From NCBI GenBank assembly GCA_964017125.1, contig OZ024903.1:58454562-58518561 (forward strand): a stretch of DNA of 64,000 nucleotides, in the 5' to 3' direction. This document shows positions 24,506 to 36,215 of this stretch, in pieces; the stretch's first letter is position 1, and each line of letters opens with the position of its first letter. Position numbers and translations under genes: made by a program. The notes below the pieces were generated by a model. It ran no database searches and was not told where the DNA came from. It saw only the letters and a program-made list of their open reading frames with translations. The DNA comes from Flabesymbios commensalis. Lineage: Eukaryota; Annelida; Polychaeta; Terebellida; Flabelligeridae.

Positions 24506-25720
24506 TCTTTTTCTTACACATAAATGAACAAATTACTTTTTTCCCACAGGCACATTTATATATAGGCTATAGGGCCGCTATAGCATAGGCCTAGAAGAGC
24601 AAACTATTTTTTTTTTTCAATTTTGTGAACATAAATTATTATTTTACGAAAAAACTATACCCCCCCCCTCCCTGGAATTATGGTCGGCCCCTAATTAAGT
24701 GAAATAAATAATTTGTCAATTCAAAAACTCCACCCCTCCCCCTCTAGTAGGCCTATAGCTAATGGTGCCCCCCCCCCCCCAACAGACTCACTGCTAACTG
24801 ATTCAAGCCTCAAGGTGCCCATCACACTGACTGACTGACATTGACTGTAGAGCATGTAGAATGTATGTGTAGGTCTGGAGTGGGCCCTACACGCCTGATG
24901 GCATGTGCAGTGTGACATGTGTGGGGCGCCAAAAATACATTAACATAGCTCAAAGATTTTACCGCGAACACATGCAAAATCTGAATGTGTTAAGTGTCAT
25001 AACATATTAAAACTATTTATTTATTGACATGCGCTATAAAACAAAAAATATTTGTTTCCACTTTTGTTAAAATTAAAAAATTCATTTACTGCAGAGCGGG
25101 CCTGGCCAACTGCTGGTTGCCATATTGTTTTTGATTGGTCCATGTGATTCTCTGCAGTGCCCAGACAGGAGTGAAGCGTTAAGAAAACCGGCCAGATTTT
25201 GCCGGTTTGTCGCCTATTCAGGGCTCCCAATCGTTGTAAATTAATGTGCATTATACACGAAGTTATCCTTTTGTGAAATCTGTTGCCAATTTTTTCCATT
25301 AGTTAAGAAAAACGGAGAATTAACGTGGAGAATAGTAAGTGGAACGTGTTCTTGTGACCTACCCGTCCGCCATGTTTGCTTGTCTGCAGGGCTGTCACGT
25401 GTGTTCACATGCATGGTGACCATATTTTTCGTCGGAAATAACACTAATTTATGGATTGATTACCAAGTTTACACTGTTCATTAATACTTTCAAAACACCG
25501 TATGAATGTTATGTTTGCTGTTACTACATTCACTGCATCGCATTGAAACTGTTGTCTGGTATAAAAAGCTCGCCCAATGTCAATGAGGGCCGACTGTCAT
25601 CACCATCTAACGTTAGCCTACGCATGGCCATGCCCATGGTCATGGATGGAATGATGGGATTTTAGTTTTACTGTTTTAGCTGTTTAGACTTTAGGCAAGT
25701 TTGGGGCTTAACCCAGTTTT
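24506..25720. other. unannotated DNA
   Basis: Includes C runs near 24661 and 24768-24781. No repeats with clear ends. 25100-25420 has an inverted CCAAT (GATTGGTCC) and CACGTG but no clear promoter layout. Confidence 0.5.
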
Positions 25721-25726
25721 CACTGG

Positions 25727-25768
25727 TGTCACCAGTGGCAGTGTCTGTAGTCCTTCTTCAGACACTGC
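25727..25768. repeat. small hairpin repeat (partner at 54842)
   Basis: GTGTCACCAGTG is followed by a 10-bp stem GCAGTGTCTG / CAGACACTGC. A related hairpin with GTGTCACCAGTGTCT and AGACACTGG lies at 54842-54880. Confidence 0.5.
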
Positions 25769-25949
25769 AGGGTTTCCACCAGGAATGTTTGAGAGGGGGG
25801 AGAGAGTCCACAAGGGGTGGGGGGTCTCCTCCTGGGGGTCCTCCCCCAGGAGGAAAAAAATCAAGAGTTTAATTTTTTTATTTTTAGTGCTTAAAATGGT
25901 TTATTTTAACTGAAATGACAATAAAATGTGGAGTATATTTTTATTTTAC

Positions 25950-26077
25950 GGAGTGGCTAAGCGTACGGCAATGTTATAATGGCGATCAATGGCAATGCCA
26001 ATGGGAGCCCGTCATTTCATAAAAAGGAGGCTGCCCATAGAGTTACATTATGAAGAATCACGTATAATTAGCCACTG
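25950..26077. repeat. short inverted-end repeat (partner at 49805-49923)
   Basis: Begins GGAGTGGCTAAGCGTA and ends TAGCCACTGC. The partner begins GGAGTGGCTATTCGTA and ends GGCCACTGC. Internal blocks ACAATGGC/ATAATGGC, CGTCATT and AGTTAC..TGAAGAA match in order. A likely small MITE. Confidence 0.65.
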
Positions 26078-26083
26078 CCTTTA

Positions 26084-27177
26084 CAGGGCTGGAAATAAGA
26101 GCGTTCTGTTTGTCCCGGACAACTAAATGACAAGACGGACAACCCATATTGCTTAGTGAGCAACACTCTCAGTCACTGCTGAGAGTGAGCACGAATGGCG
26201 TTCATATTTTTTGGACGGTGCGGGCCATTTAGGCTGGCACGTATTTAGTGTACGTATGCAGTCGATTGAAATATAGTAGATGCTTTTAATTCTGACCACC
26301 CCTCAAAGTAATCTGACACTGCTTACAATATGGCTAACTTATCGTTAGAACTGTTAACAACTGGTCAAGGTTTTTCACCAATACAGGTCAAAGGTGAGCA
26401 TATGACCCATCCAGTTACTGCATACCACCGAAAATATGTACATCTAAACACTTTTAATGCTATTATCCTGATTATATCACGCCACAGCACCGCTAGGGCA
26501 AGACGTGATATGACAAGCAGTGGTCAACTTATTCTCAATTCAGTTCATCCAAAATTGCAACCTTCCCTCACAAGTGGTTTAAGAACGAGGGCTCACAGAT
26601 ACAAAACTGTAAACAAGAACCTATGACAAGACATTTCACCATTCCAAGTTTATGTTTGCTTTAATTTCCATTGAGAATAAATTATTATTTCTGGTATTAA
26701 TATAATATCGGACCACCGAGTGTAAGTTACGCCGTGACACCAGATAAATCGCCGAGGTATCATTCAGTGGAATGTAATTTATGAAAAACCGCCGATCTAA
26801 AGTTTACAGGCATCTTCCGTGCTGACTTCCATCCTGGAAGTCAGCACGGAAGATGGAAGTCGGTCTATTGTGACTAATATTGCTCTGATGGTTGTCCGTC
26901 CGGACAACCACAGATTTTCATCTAACAGTGACAGTCACTGACAGTGAGCCGTTTCACACAGTTACTACTATAGACTTGTCTAGCAAAAGCCCAACCAAAT
27001 TTTGCCCATAATTTTTTTTGACTGTCAAACATCTGAACATAGTTAATAATTGTGGTCGTGATTGAAATTATAGTTTAACTTCTGTTCTCATTTTTGGGCG
27101 GATAACTTAAAATTGTGGCGGACAACCAAAATATTCATGTTGGTTGTTCAGCATTTTAAACCTTATTTCCAGCCCTG
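26084..27177. mobile_element. 1094-bp hAT-like element with GTTGTCC repeats and 5-bp target duplication
   Basis: Perfect 16-bp inverted ends CAGGGCTGGAAATAAG / CTTATTTCCAGCCCTG are bounded by CTTTA on both sides (26079-26083, 27178-27182). GGACAAC/GTTGTCC motifs lie near both ends, with a near-palindrome GGTTGTCCGTCCGGACAACC at 26890-26909. It is a sister of 34606-35968. No transposase seen. Confidence 0.88.
26811..26855. other. perfect 21-bp stem hairpin
   Basis: CATCTTCCGTGCTGACTTCC plus A pairs perfectly with 26835-26855 around a 3-nt loop (TCC). It lies inside the element at 26084. Confidence 0.95.
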
Positions 27178-27266
27178 CTTTATTTTATTTGCCGACAAGG
27201 GGAGAGATCCCCCCCCCCCCCCCCTGTGGTGCTGAGTGGGCGCGGTCCCCCCTGGCGGAAACCCTG

Positions 27267-29040
27267 TAGTGCTGTCACTGGTCTTCATCGCCTAACGTTA
27301 ATTAATCTATAAACAGTAAAGTCTGTTTCACATATCCTAGCTCAGAGTGGACACTATCTCTTCGTACCATGTACTAGCAATGACAATGCTCACCAGGTTC
27401 GCTGATGGTCGTTATGATGAACTTTTCAAATCTAAAATCTAAAATGGTCGTTTTTGTTACGGCTAGCTAGCCATCAACTAAAAGCATACCGTTTTAATCA
27501 GTGGAAACTGGCATAAACATGTTTTGATTAACATGTTTTACTTTATTCTTTTTGACGTTGTAAATTAAAAGAGCTATAATCGGATTCACATTAACTGCGG
27601 TGATAGTAGGGCCAATGATTTTCCGTTTTATGTTTTGATGAATTCCGTTTCAGCGCGATTTTCACAGATTGTTGACTAGAACACAGTGACTGAGTGTGCT
27701 ACAAGTAACTCAGATCTGTAATTGAATAACAACACAATTGTTGATTGCCAAAATCATCAACAGAACAAAACACGAAAAAACATTATCTTTTCATATTATA
27801 ACTGCATATATTATTATCTTGCCAATGCCAAGCAATAATAAAAAAATTGACTAGTATAATAATCGCCGATGGAAAAAGTGCTGACTCATCCAACCCCTCA
27901 TCAACGCACACGCGGCGGTCATGGCGGTATTGATTGTACTCTCATTTCCCAGTCACCTTAGCCAGCGTTGGCCCAACAGTAAGTCATACCACACATGTTG
28001 TAATTCGGGAGTCCTCGGCCGATTTCGGCAAGCTCCGGCTCATTTACATAATGTTTGCGCATGCGTCGTCTACCGGAACCGATCCCGTAAGTTGAAATCT
28101 GAGAAAAAGTCAAATGGCATCTGTAAGTTCAGATTATTGTAAGCACATTGATATGTTTTTTATTGTTGTCCGACAAAGTCTTCCCGTGCCGCCGACGATG
28201 TTTTTAATAGGCCTAGTTCAGAGGGCAAGCATGACCGAGATGACGCTGCTGAGAAATTAAAAGCCCAATGACCCATGACCTGACCAGGATTCACTGATGA
28301 CACGTGTTGAGTAAACTGTTAACAATAACATTACCAAATCAAATCCCAGCTACTCACCAGGCAGGTTACTTTCAGTTTCACACTGATTCCATTCCTTGTC
28401 AAAAGTAAACTATCGTGCCTGGTGTCTCTTTATCAGCTTATCTTATAGTTGACTTTATGTTTGTGATAAACAAATCAAATTTTGTAGGGAAGTATGTCCA
28501 GATATGAAGTGAACCCTCTGCCTCTGGGTGAGAGATAATAAAGGCATTTACTGGTAGGTTAGCCTGTAATAAATCGTCTGCTACTGGTATACTTAAAATA
28601 CACCCGTGACATCAGTCTATTGTTAAAACAGTAGACTAGGATCTACGAATCTACTGCTATTTTGTACTGGTCAAGTCGGGCACAATATACGGGTTTAACC
28701 ATGAAACTGCATGTCTAATATTTCACGGTTTAGCCATACTGACAATGAAATCGAGGTTTTCTATATCAAATCTTGGAATACATGCACATATTCTGTGTAT
28801 TTTAAGTCGAAGAAAGGACTCAATTACAATAGATTCATAGATCCGAATATACTCGAGGCGCGAACATTCGGATCTACGAATCTTATCGAATTTCGTTCTT
28901 TCTCCTTGACATGAAGGATTGAAGGCCACAGTGAACCACACCAATTGTATATTTTGCTTATAATAGATTAGGCCAGACAATAATTACAGATAATTAATAA
29001 TTTTCTTCACTCCCTCCCTCAATATCTCGACACTTCAGAT
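27267..29040. other. unannotated DNA with one long hairpin
   Basis: 28831-28848 (AGATTCATAGATCCGAAT) pairs with 28866-28883 with one mismatch. The same GGATCTACGAATCT block also occurs near 28638. 27960 has a short palindrome-family fragment (CAGCGTTGGCCCAACAG). No gene. Confidence 0.5.
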
Positions 29041-29042
29041 TA

Positions 29043-30526
29043 CAGTACTGTTCATTTGAAACTTGCGGGAAATTCACCGGGAATACTCACATGAATTCAC
29101 CACAAGAGAATTCTCCATGGGGAATTCCCCTTGGGGAATCTGATTCTTTGCCCTAGGCAATTTGGGGAATGCACGAAGAATGCCCGGGGAATCAGATTCA
29201 CGGTGAATTCCCCATGGTGAATTCACTGTGGTGAATTCTCCATGAGGAATTCCTCATGGTGAATTCCCCTTAGGAAATTCCCCATTGTGAGTTCCCCACG
29301 GCATTCGATTCACAGTAGGGAATTCATCTGATTCATCCTGGAGAATCTGGGAATGCAACAGCAAAATGCTGTTATCTATGTATGCAAGGAGGCAAATTGT
29401 CAACTTGAAACAGACACGGAGGGTTACAGAGCCAGAGGCTTGTGCCGCTTAGCGTTATCAGGATGGCATGGCCTGTTGTCATATTGTGACTGTCACTTTT
29501 TTTTACTTTAGCATCATCGTGTGTCGTTGTCATTATGCGATTTAGCGACATTTAATAACGAATGCAAGCTGTGACTGATCTCCTGTTATTTGAGTAATTT
29601 CAGAGACGTGGATGTAGGCTACAACTGGACGGCTTCGTTGTGATTGTGAATGGATTGACAGTCATACTCATACCGTTAGGCGTTAGTACTACGTTAGGCC
29701 TAGTGTGATTAGACAAGTATGTGATGTATGTGTTGACTGAAGATGTGTTGTGTTGCTATTATTACTTTATTTCAGAGAGGATACGAAAAGGATTTTTTTT
29801 TCGTTTGTAGTCCGAAAAATGACCAATTAATACCATATAAAGGGCCGGAATGCGTATTTCACGCACTGAGTGTTTACGTCTGGTCGTCTGCTTGATATGA
29901 GTCACGTGAGAGCCTCATTCGACCAATCCAGCGTAAGCCTGGCTAATTTATGCGAGCCGATGATTTCGGATAATCACTCGTTCTTTTCCGGAATTCCAAG
30001 ATGGCGGCGCTCGCTCGCACACATTTCTTGATATTAGGGCCTAGTTGTGCATTCTCTGCATAACAGTTAAATAAGTAATGAGGTAGGCCTATAAATTAAA
30101 TAAATATAAGAAAATAAATAATGATTTTATTTTTTCAATAGTGACACGGTTTCAGAATATTTAAACGATCATAGAGAAAAATACAAGTCATAATGTAAGT
30201 TTACACAAGTCAAACGTACTGATGCGGCATAGCGTCACTGGCATAGCTACGTGAATGGCAGGAAGTGCAAATTCCCCACCGCAAATTCGGCGACTTCCTC
30301 ACCGCGAATTCGCAAACTTCCCCACCACGAATTCCCTACCGCAAATTCGCCGACCTATCGTTATCGCTGGCGAATGTAGATCGGTGAATTCGCGGAGAAT
30401 CCATGGCGAATGTTCGCCCAATCATTTGTGTTATCGGCGAATATCATTCATCGCGAATTCGGCGAGTTAAATTCGTGTGAATTCGTGGCGAATATTCACC
30501 ACGTAAGTTTCAAATGAACAGTACTG
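29043..30526. mobile_element. 1484-bp TA-flanked Tc1/mariner-like element, no transposase
   Basis: Perfect 22-bp inverted ends beginning CAGTACTGTTCATTTGAA are flanked by TA (29041-29042, 30527-30528). CAGT ends with a TA duplication are typical of Tc1/mariner-like elements. Both subterminal zones are arrays of GAATTC-centred motifs: GAATTCCCCATGGT on the left (29090-29330), GCGAATTCG and CGCAAATTCG on the right (30270-30500). The interior holds a promoter-like block. Confidence 0.9.
29901..30010 (+). promoter_or_regulatory. promoter-like motif block inside the element
   Basis: In order: GTCACGTGAG (29901, E-box of the USF/MiT type), GACCAATCC (29921, CCAAT box), TTTCCGGAA (29985, ETS site) and CCAAGATGGCGGC (29996, YY1 site with an in-motif ATG). 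This arrangement is common at TATA-less housekeeping promoters. The ATG at 30001 opens only 20 codons (MAALARTHFL...). The functional claim is inference. Confidence 0.4.
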
Positions 30527-30528
30527 TA

Positions 30529-31399
30529 GTTTATTGTCTACTATATATATAGGCTATAGCACAGTATGCCTAGACTATATGCTTAAATGCTAAATCTGAA
30601 GAAGATTTAAGTTAAAGAAATGATTGTTTTTGCAATCAGGAAACATATAATTTGAAAAATTACCCCACTCCCTCCCTCACAAAATTATCATCTCGACAAT
30701 TGGGATTTGGTGATAGTCGCCTAATTTGGCTAAATACTATAATCTAAGCAGACTGCACTGAAGAAATGATTGGTCGTGACAAACAGTAAAGATACTTAAC
30801 TTTAAAATTTACCCCACTCCCCCCCCCCCACACAATCAATTGACTACAACGTTTGTGTCGTATTACAATGTCACTTAAAAGACCATTTGTGCAGAAAAGT
30901 GACGTAAAGCAATGATTTTACTACTACTCCCCAACAAATTCATTATCTTGACAATTGGGATTTGATAATATTCTTAGGCTATATAGACATATTGTAGTAG
31001 GTATATGAGCTTGAATGCTAAATCTAAAGCAGACTATGCTGAAGAAATTATTGGTCTTGACAACCAGGATAGATAATTAAGAATTTAACCCACCCCCTAC
31101 CCCACAAAATAATCACTCACAGTGTGTCAGTGCGTCATTGTTCATCTTTGATTCTGGAGTTCAAAGTTAAAGAGAATTGTTAGGTAACTTACAGACAGTG
31201 TACCGGTACACCATAATGATAAACAACAGGGTGAAATCCCCCTCCCCCACATTACTAATTCCAGAAGTCTAAAGCAATTTGTATTTGAAAAACACAATCT
31301 CCGTACAGAGTACAAAAACTGCATGGGCACATCAATGTCCAAAAAGGCACATGTATAACATTTTGATTAAGTGTGCCCTAAGGGCACACTTTTTGGGGG
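30529..31399. other. unannotated AT-rich DNA
   Basis: Three loosely similar blocks (AATGCTAAATCTRAAG ... GAAGAAAT ... CAATTGGGATTTG) near 30590-30720, 30945-31060 suggest an old duplication. AGTGTGCCCTAAGGGCACACT at 31371-31391 is a short palindrome. No gene. Confidence 0.5.
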
Positions 31400-31735
31400 G
31401 CCAGAGTAATCCCTGGAATTGCACAAATAGCGACTATCTTGGGTTTTAGCAATAGGCCTACCGCAAACTGGGGCTATTTTGCCACCCCCTCTGAAAATTG
31501 TTTTTCCCGCAACATTGATTGTTTTCATATTGCATACACATATCCCTCAGGGGGTGTAGATGTGTCTTTTGGGGGTTGCGACCTTTCACCTAATTTTTTT
31601 ACGTTTGATTTTGAGGCCAATAATGACTTTAATTGATGGCAGAAGATAAGTTCATTTTCGGATGATAGCTCGGAAAGCGTTTGCTGGATTCATATTGCCA
31701 CACACATCCCTTGGGCCTAAAAAAAAATATTGTTT
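31400..31735 (+). repeat. fragment related to the arrays at 61.5-64 kb
   Basis: Shares TTTTCATATTGCATACACA, GGGGGTGTAGATGTG, GACCTTTCACCTAATTT and ATTGATGGC..TAAGTTCA with 62905-63110, in the same order. Confidence 0.65.
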
Positions 31736-31947
31736 GTTTCCGATTTCCGACTGACCCTATTAAAACATGTGCGACCCAAATTTATTTTATGGATTTCAAG
31801 AATTTTTAGAAAATCCATAAGTTGAGGAATGAGTTACTGGCTGTAGTCAAAGTAACTGAAAAAATGTTACGAAAAGGAGAGGAGAGGGTCAAAAACAAAA
31901 AAAATTGTTACGTAATGTACAGATAAGACATGCATGGAAGTGAATCA

Positions 31948-33868
31948 CATGGGGTTGAATACATACAAATGTAATCGGAATACGAATACGAATGCATTGT
32001 AAAGTCATGAATACGAATACAAATACTTCATTTAAAAAATGTATTCGAATACGAATACATTACTTTTCAAATGTATTCGAAAACGAATACATTTAAAATA
32101 TTTAAAACTTAAAAATGTCATTACTGATATAAATATATTTGTACATATATTCAGTATGTATATAGGCTAATATCACTGAAATAATATGATTTCTATTTAG
32201 TCTTTAATTGTTATAAAGCATGTTAAATTAATGCCACTCCCGTAATCATTCAAAATGTCAAGTATTAAGTTTTATTATATGACACGTTTCAAATGCTTGT
32301 ATTTTGCTGTATACTAACTTGTTTCAGGAATTAGTACATAAAACCGCAAAGATTAAGGTACAAGGTTGGGGAATAAATAACAAAGATTAAATTATAATTT
32401 GTAGAAATAGTGTGTTATTAAATGCATTGGCAATATATTGGTGCAACATTGCATTACATGTAATGTCTGGAATGTAGATACAGCATAAATTGGAGCCTGT
32501 TTACTAGTTGTGAAATAAGATGACTTCTCGGGCTCCATATAAATAAATATATGGATGGTCTAACCCACATTTTTATGATTTTGAAAAGAAATCGCGCTGC
32601 AACATGAAGTACATGATAAATACAAATCAACACAGAAAGGTAACAAAATCATTGACCAAATAGTTTAAACCTGAATGTGAAACTCGTATTGATCAAGTTG
32701 TGGCTATCAATAACATGCATTTTCATCGTTTTTTAATGTGGGTTAACCCACTTGTGCATGATGCCATCCATATATAGCTCAGCATTTATACAGTTATGGT
32801 ATTTCGTTGTATTATTTTATTACATAGAAAATATATTCTAAATAATTCTAGAAAATAAACGTGGTTCCATAGACATTTTAATGAGATGATTCCAGCACCG
32901 ATAGGGTTAATTGCATAGTCATTGTTAAGTAGACAATCTGCACCAGTGGTAGAGGTGTCAAGGCAGACTGGGCAGGGCAGGGTGGGGGTAGGGATGGCGG
33001 CTGTGGTTTGTAACTAATCAAATATTGAGATGTTGTCACAAAATAGAGAGTGAACATACTTTTCTAATGGCGGTGACAGGGGAGGGGCAATGTCGGTGAT
33101 CGTCAGTAGTCTGGTCATTCTGTGACCAAACAAATTGAATGCATGTTGTCACCAACAACGAATGTCATCGTTTTTCCAGATATCGATGACACGGGAGGGG
33201 CACTTATTTTTAATGTAGGTGTAAACGCCCTAGGATTAAGGGAGTAGCTTGTTGTCCTGTGTCAGGTTTGTGAAATCAGCCGTGACCAGTGATTTGTTTT
33301 GTTCAACTTTTTTAGCGTTGATTAGCTCAGGCACCGTATAGACACAATGGTTTTATTAGTGTTAAGTCAAAACGCAACGAGTTCTGACAGACACAGAAAT
33401 ATTTACACTAGTCCACTAATCTTTTTAAAAACCGTTGGCACTTAAACTGTCTGGTGGTGTGAAGTTTGCGAGATTTCTCTGGAGCTTATCAGTTAGACCA
33501 GTGTGACAGGAAGGCCTGGCACCCACTCCCACTGCCCTGTGAAATTTGATTAATCGTACCAAGCTTATATACCCATAAAAATAATACTAGTAGGCCTAAG
33601 GTACAATTATTTATTTTTATTTTATTAGTACCTGAGACAAAAAGAAAAACAATTAGGATTTTTTTTTATTAATATCTGTGATATATGACATGTATTCAAA
33701 ATGTATTCTAAAAGTATTCATGAATACAGGGCTTTTCTAAAAGTATTTGAATACAATACGAATACTTGTATTCATAATTTTTTATGAATACTGAATACAC
33801 ATGAATACTCAAAAAATGTTTACCATTAAATACAGAAGAATACGAATACTGAATACGAATACCCCATG
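31948..33868. mobile_element. 1921-bp hAT-like element with GAATAC subterminal arrays
   Basis: Inverted ends CATGGGGTTGAATAC and the complement of CATGGGGTATTCGTATTC. Both subterminal zones (31955-32095 and 33690-33860) are arrays of GAATAC/GTATTC. Flanks GTGAATCA and TCTGATCA agree in the last four bases only, so the target duplication is worn or the ends are off by a few bases. An inner inverted pair (ATATGGATGG ... CCATCCATAT, about 32550-32776) marks a smaller nested repeat. No transposase. Confidence 0.75.
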
Positions 33869-34600
33869 TCTGATCAGCGCTAATCAATCTCAATAATCAA
33901 TGAGCCAATGCAATGAACAGTCATTGCAATGAACTGATAAACAGTCATTAATTTTATTGTAAGCAAAACTGACACGCTGACATCGTGATTCTGACACAAC
34001 TCAACGTGCAGCCTCTAGGTGCCGACATCAGGTGTGAAAAATAGCTGTGATAGATCAAGGCTGACACTGTGCACGCTAATATGTCTCTGTTAATGATGTG
34101 TCACACACATTACACTCTAACTGAACGCGTAACACCTGGATTGATCAAAAATACATTGTGGAATAAGAATTAAAAAACGAATATTATGGATTTATTCTCA
34201 TTGAAATATTCAATGACAAAAAGGCGACCCGGCTACATCGATGTTGACCCAGCATTGACAACGCACGCAGAAGCACAGACGTGTATCTTCACAGTATACT
34301 CTGAGGCTCTACAGGTATGCATGTGGTTCTGGTGTGCGTGAGAGATGTCGGTGCAGTGTTGTTCTTATGCTGGGCCATCGTTATCAATGGCAACCAACAT
34401 CAGTCCTGCATCGTTTTGTCATCTGTTGGTGGCGTGTGCAGACCCCGTGCGGTGGCGTGTGTTGTGAATTTTCAGCCTGAGCACAAAAAAACCAACCTGC
34501 ATGCAAAATCGGCAGCCCTTTTACAACACAAACCGGTTCGTTTATTGGGGACAAAAGAGTAAATTTTATTGATTTTTAGGCCAGGCAATATGGCAATAGG
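33869..34600. other. unannotated DNA with palindrome-family traces
   Basis: ATGTTGACCCAGCATTGAC (34238) and TGCTGGGCC (34369) are short traces of the palindromic family. No gene. Confidence 0.45.
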
Positions 34601-34605
34601 CCTAT

Positions 34606-35968
34606 CAGGGTTAGTAATAAGGGCTGAAAGTCTGGTTGTCCAACGGACAACCACATTCTCAAAATGTGGTTGTCCGCCAGATTTTCTGGTTGTCCGTATG
34701 CCTTTGCTCAGGGCGGCTTCTAGCTAAGCTTGATCTTGGAAAGAGTGATACATTGCCATCAACAGACTACTTTACTGTAGGCCTACAGATCAGTTTTAGT
34801 GACTATAATATTGTTATCGACCTGTGAAGACCAACTTTCTGTTTAACACGATTTACGACTTTCAAAATTTGGCAGTGTTAACAGACTTCGAGCTAATTTT
34901 TATTACATATTTGTTTGTTTGTGCAGTTAATTAGTGTCACTAATTAATATTCTGTAGGCCTGTATGTTTGTAAAACAATTTATAACCTAATATAGATCGC
35001 TTAATGTATTCAAACTAGGCCTACATGACTGCAGTCTTGAAAAGGTGGCTTTGATTCTTAGCAATGCTATATTTGACGTGATAACGGCGGCACAATTGAC
35101 AGAAATAGACATACACTGTTGTGAGACACTGGCCCAGCGTTGGCACAATACAGACGATGTCGGGCCACTATTGATTCAGCATTAGGCCGGCACTCCTAAT
35201 TGGGATAAGATCGGTTAAAACATGGAATAGTAACTATATCCATGCTTAAAAGTAGGTAAATACAATTTGCATATTGCCATTATGATTTGATTATAAACTA
35301 GTTGCTAATGACCATGCAGATGATTATCTCATGATCTATTATATCATCCCTATCATATGATTGAATGTACTGGTACAGCAACTGCTTACCACGTACATGG
35401 CTGTTCCTTTTTGTTGCGATTCCCCCTATCAAACATTGATTATCAGGACATACCTGCAAGTCCAAGTATACAAACATGTCATAATGACAGGGAAGGGGAG
35501 GGAAGATAATAAAGGGAACAGCGCAAGAAAACGGAAACCTGGGTATTCCCCACTGTCTAGAGTAATCTGTGTAGGCCTTGCGATATCAATGAATACAAGT
35601 TTACATGTGGCTTCAGCACTGATTCATTGCCAATGTCGTATGTTAAGCTTTTTTTAAGGAAATTAATTGTTCTGTTTAGTCCTAAAATTTAAATACTGTG
35701 TAACTACCACAAGGCATTGTCAACAGTCAGACGCACATGACAGAAGACAAGATTCAAGTTGACTCTGATATGACGCCACTCTTATGCCATGTGCCAAGTG
35801 CGCGTGTCACGGTACGGAGTATGTCAGCGTGTTCAGTGGCAAAATTGCTTCAGGGGTAAACGTGGTTGTCCGTACGGACAACCAAAGTGTTCTAAAGATT
35901 CATATTTGGTTGTCCGTGACGATTTTTGGTTGTCTTGGACAACCGGACAACCACTATTACGAACCCTG
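34606..35968. mobile_element. 1363-bp hAT-like element with GTTGTCC repeats and 5-bp target duplication
   Basis: Inverted ends CAGGGTTAGTAATAAGG and (complement) CAGGGTTCGTAATAGTGG are flanked by CCTAT at 34601-34605 and 35969-35973. GGTTGTCC/GGACAACC occurs at 34634, 34645, 34668 and 34688 on the left, and 35864, 35876, 35908, 35937 and 35945 on the right, including the perfect palindrome GGTTGTCCGTACGGACAACC. A palindrome-family fragment lies at 35118-35200. It is a sister of 26084-27177. Confidence 0.9.
35118..35200. repeat. palindrome-family fragment
   Basis: CTGGCCCAGCGTTGGCAC, then AGACGATGTCGGGCC and GCATTAGGCCGG show the family centre. It lies within the element at 34606. Confidence 0.5.
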
Positions 35969-36144
35969 CCTATATAATCAGACAGAGCCCCAGGTTGGCC
36001 CCCAAAGATGCCAGTGTTGTCTTCTGTCATGTCTCATTGTCTGTGTGAGGTGGATTGGACATGAAACTGAACTACTCTAGCATTGGTTCAATGAGTCAAT
36101 GGCTTGTGCATGCTGGGATATACAACTCGATTTATTTCTATTAA

Positions 36145-36215
36145 ATTTGCGGACAACCTAAAAAAATTGTGGACAACCTATTTCAGCCTTAGGGTTGTCC
36201 CCAGGTTGTATGAAG
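36145..36215. repeat. remnant end of a GTTGTCC-type element
   Basis: GCGGACAACCT, GTGGACAACCTATTTCAGCC and GGGTTGTCCCC resemble the subterminal zone of the 34606 element. The other end is not found. Confidence 0.5.

Larger units (their letters stand above)
25768..27266. mobile_element. hAT-like element with CAGGGTTTCC ends, carrying nested insertions
   Basis: Inverted ends CAGGGTTTCCACCAGG (25768) and the complement of CAGGGTTTCCGCCAGG (to 27266), a very common hAT-MITE end. I do not find a clean target duplication. It encloses a 128-bp repeat (25950-26077) and the complete element 26084-27177. A perfect-looking hairpin of CCTCCTGGGGG lies near 25826-25853. Confidence 0.65.

Noticed and set aside
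26330-26626. 98-codon gene inside the 26084 element
   Set aside because: No domain, and the frame runs through a likely donor site; only the first part is mentioned as a possible captured exon.
29090-29330. CRISPR or operator array of GAATTC palindromes
   Set aside because: They lie symmetrically inside the ends of a TA-flanked transposon and are better seen as subterminal repeats.
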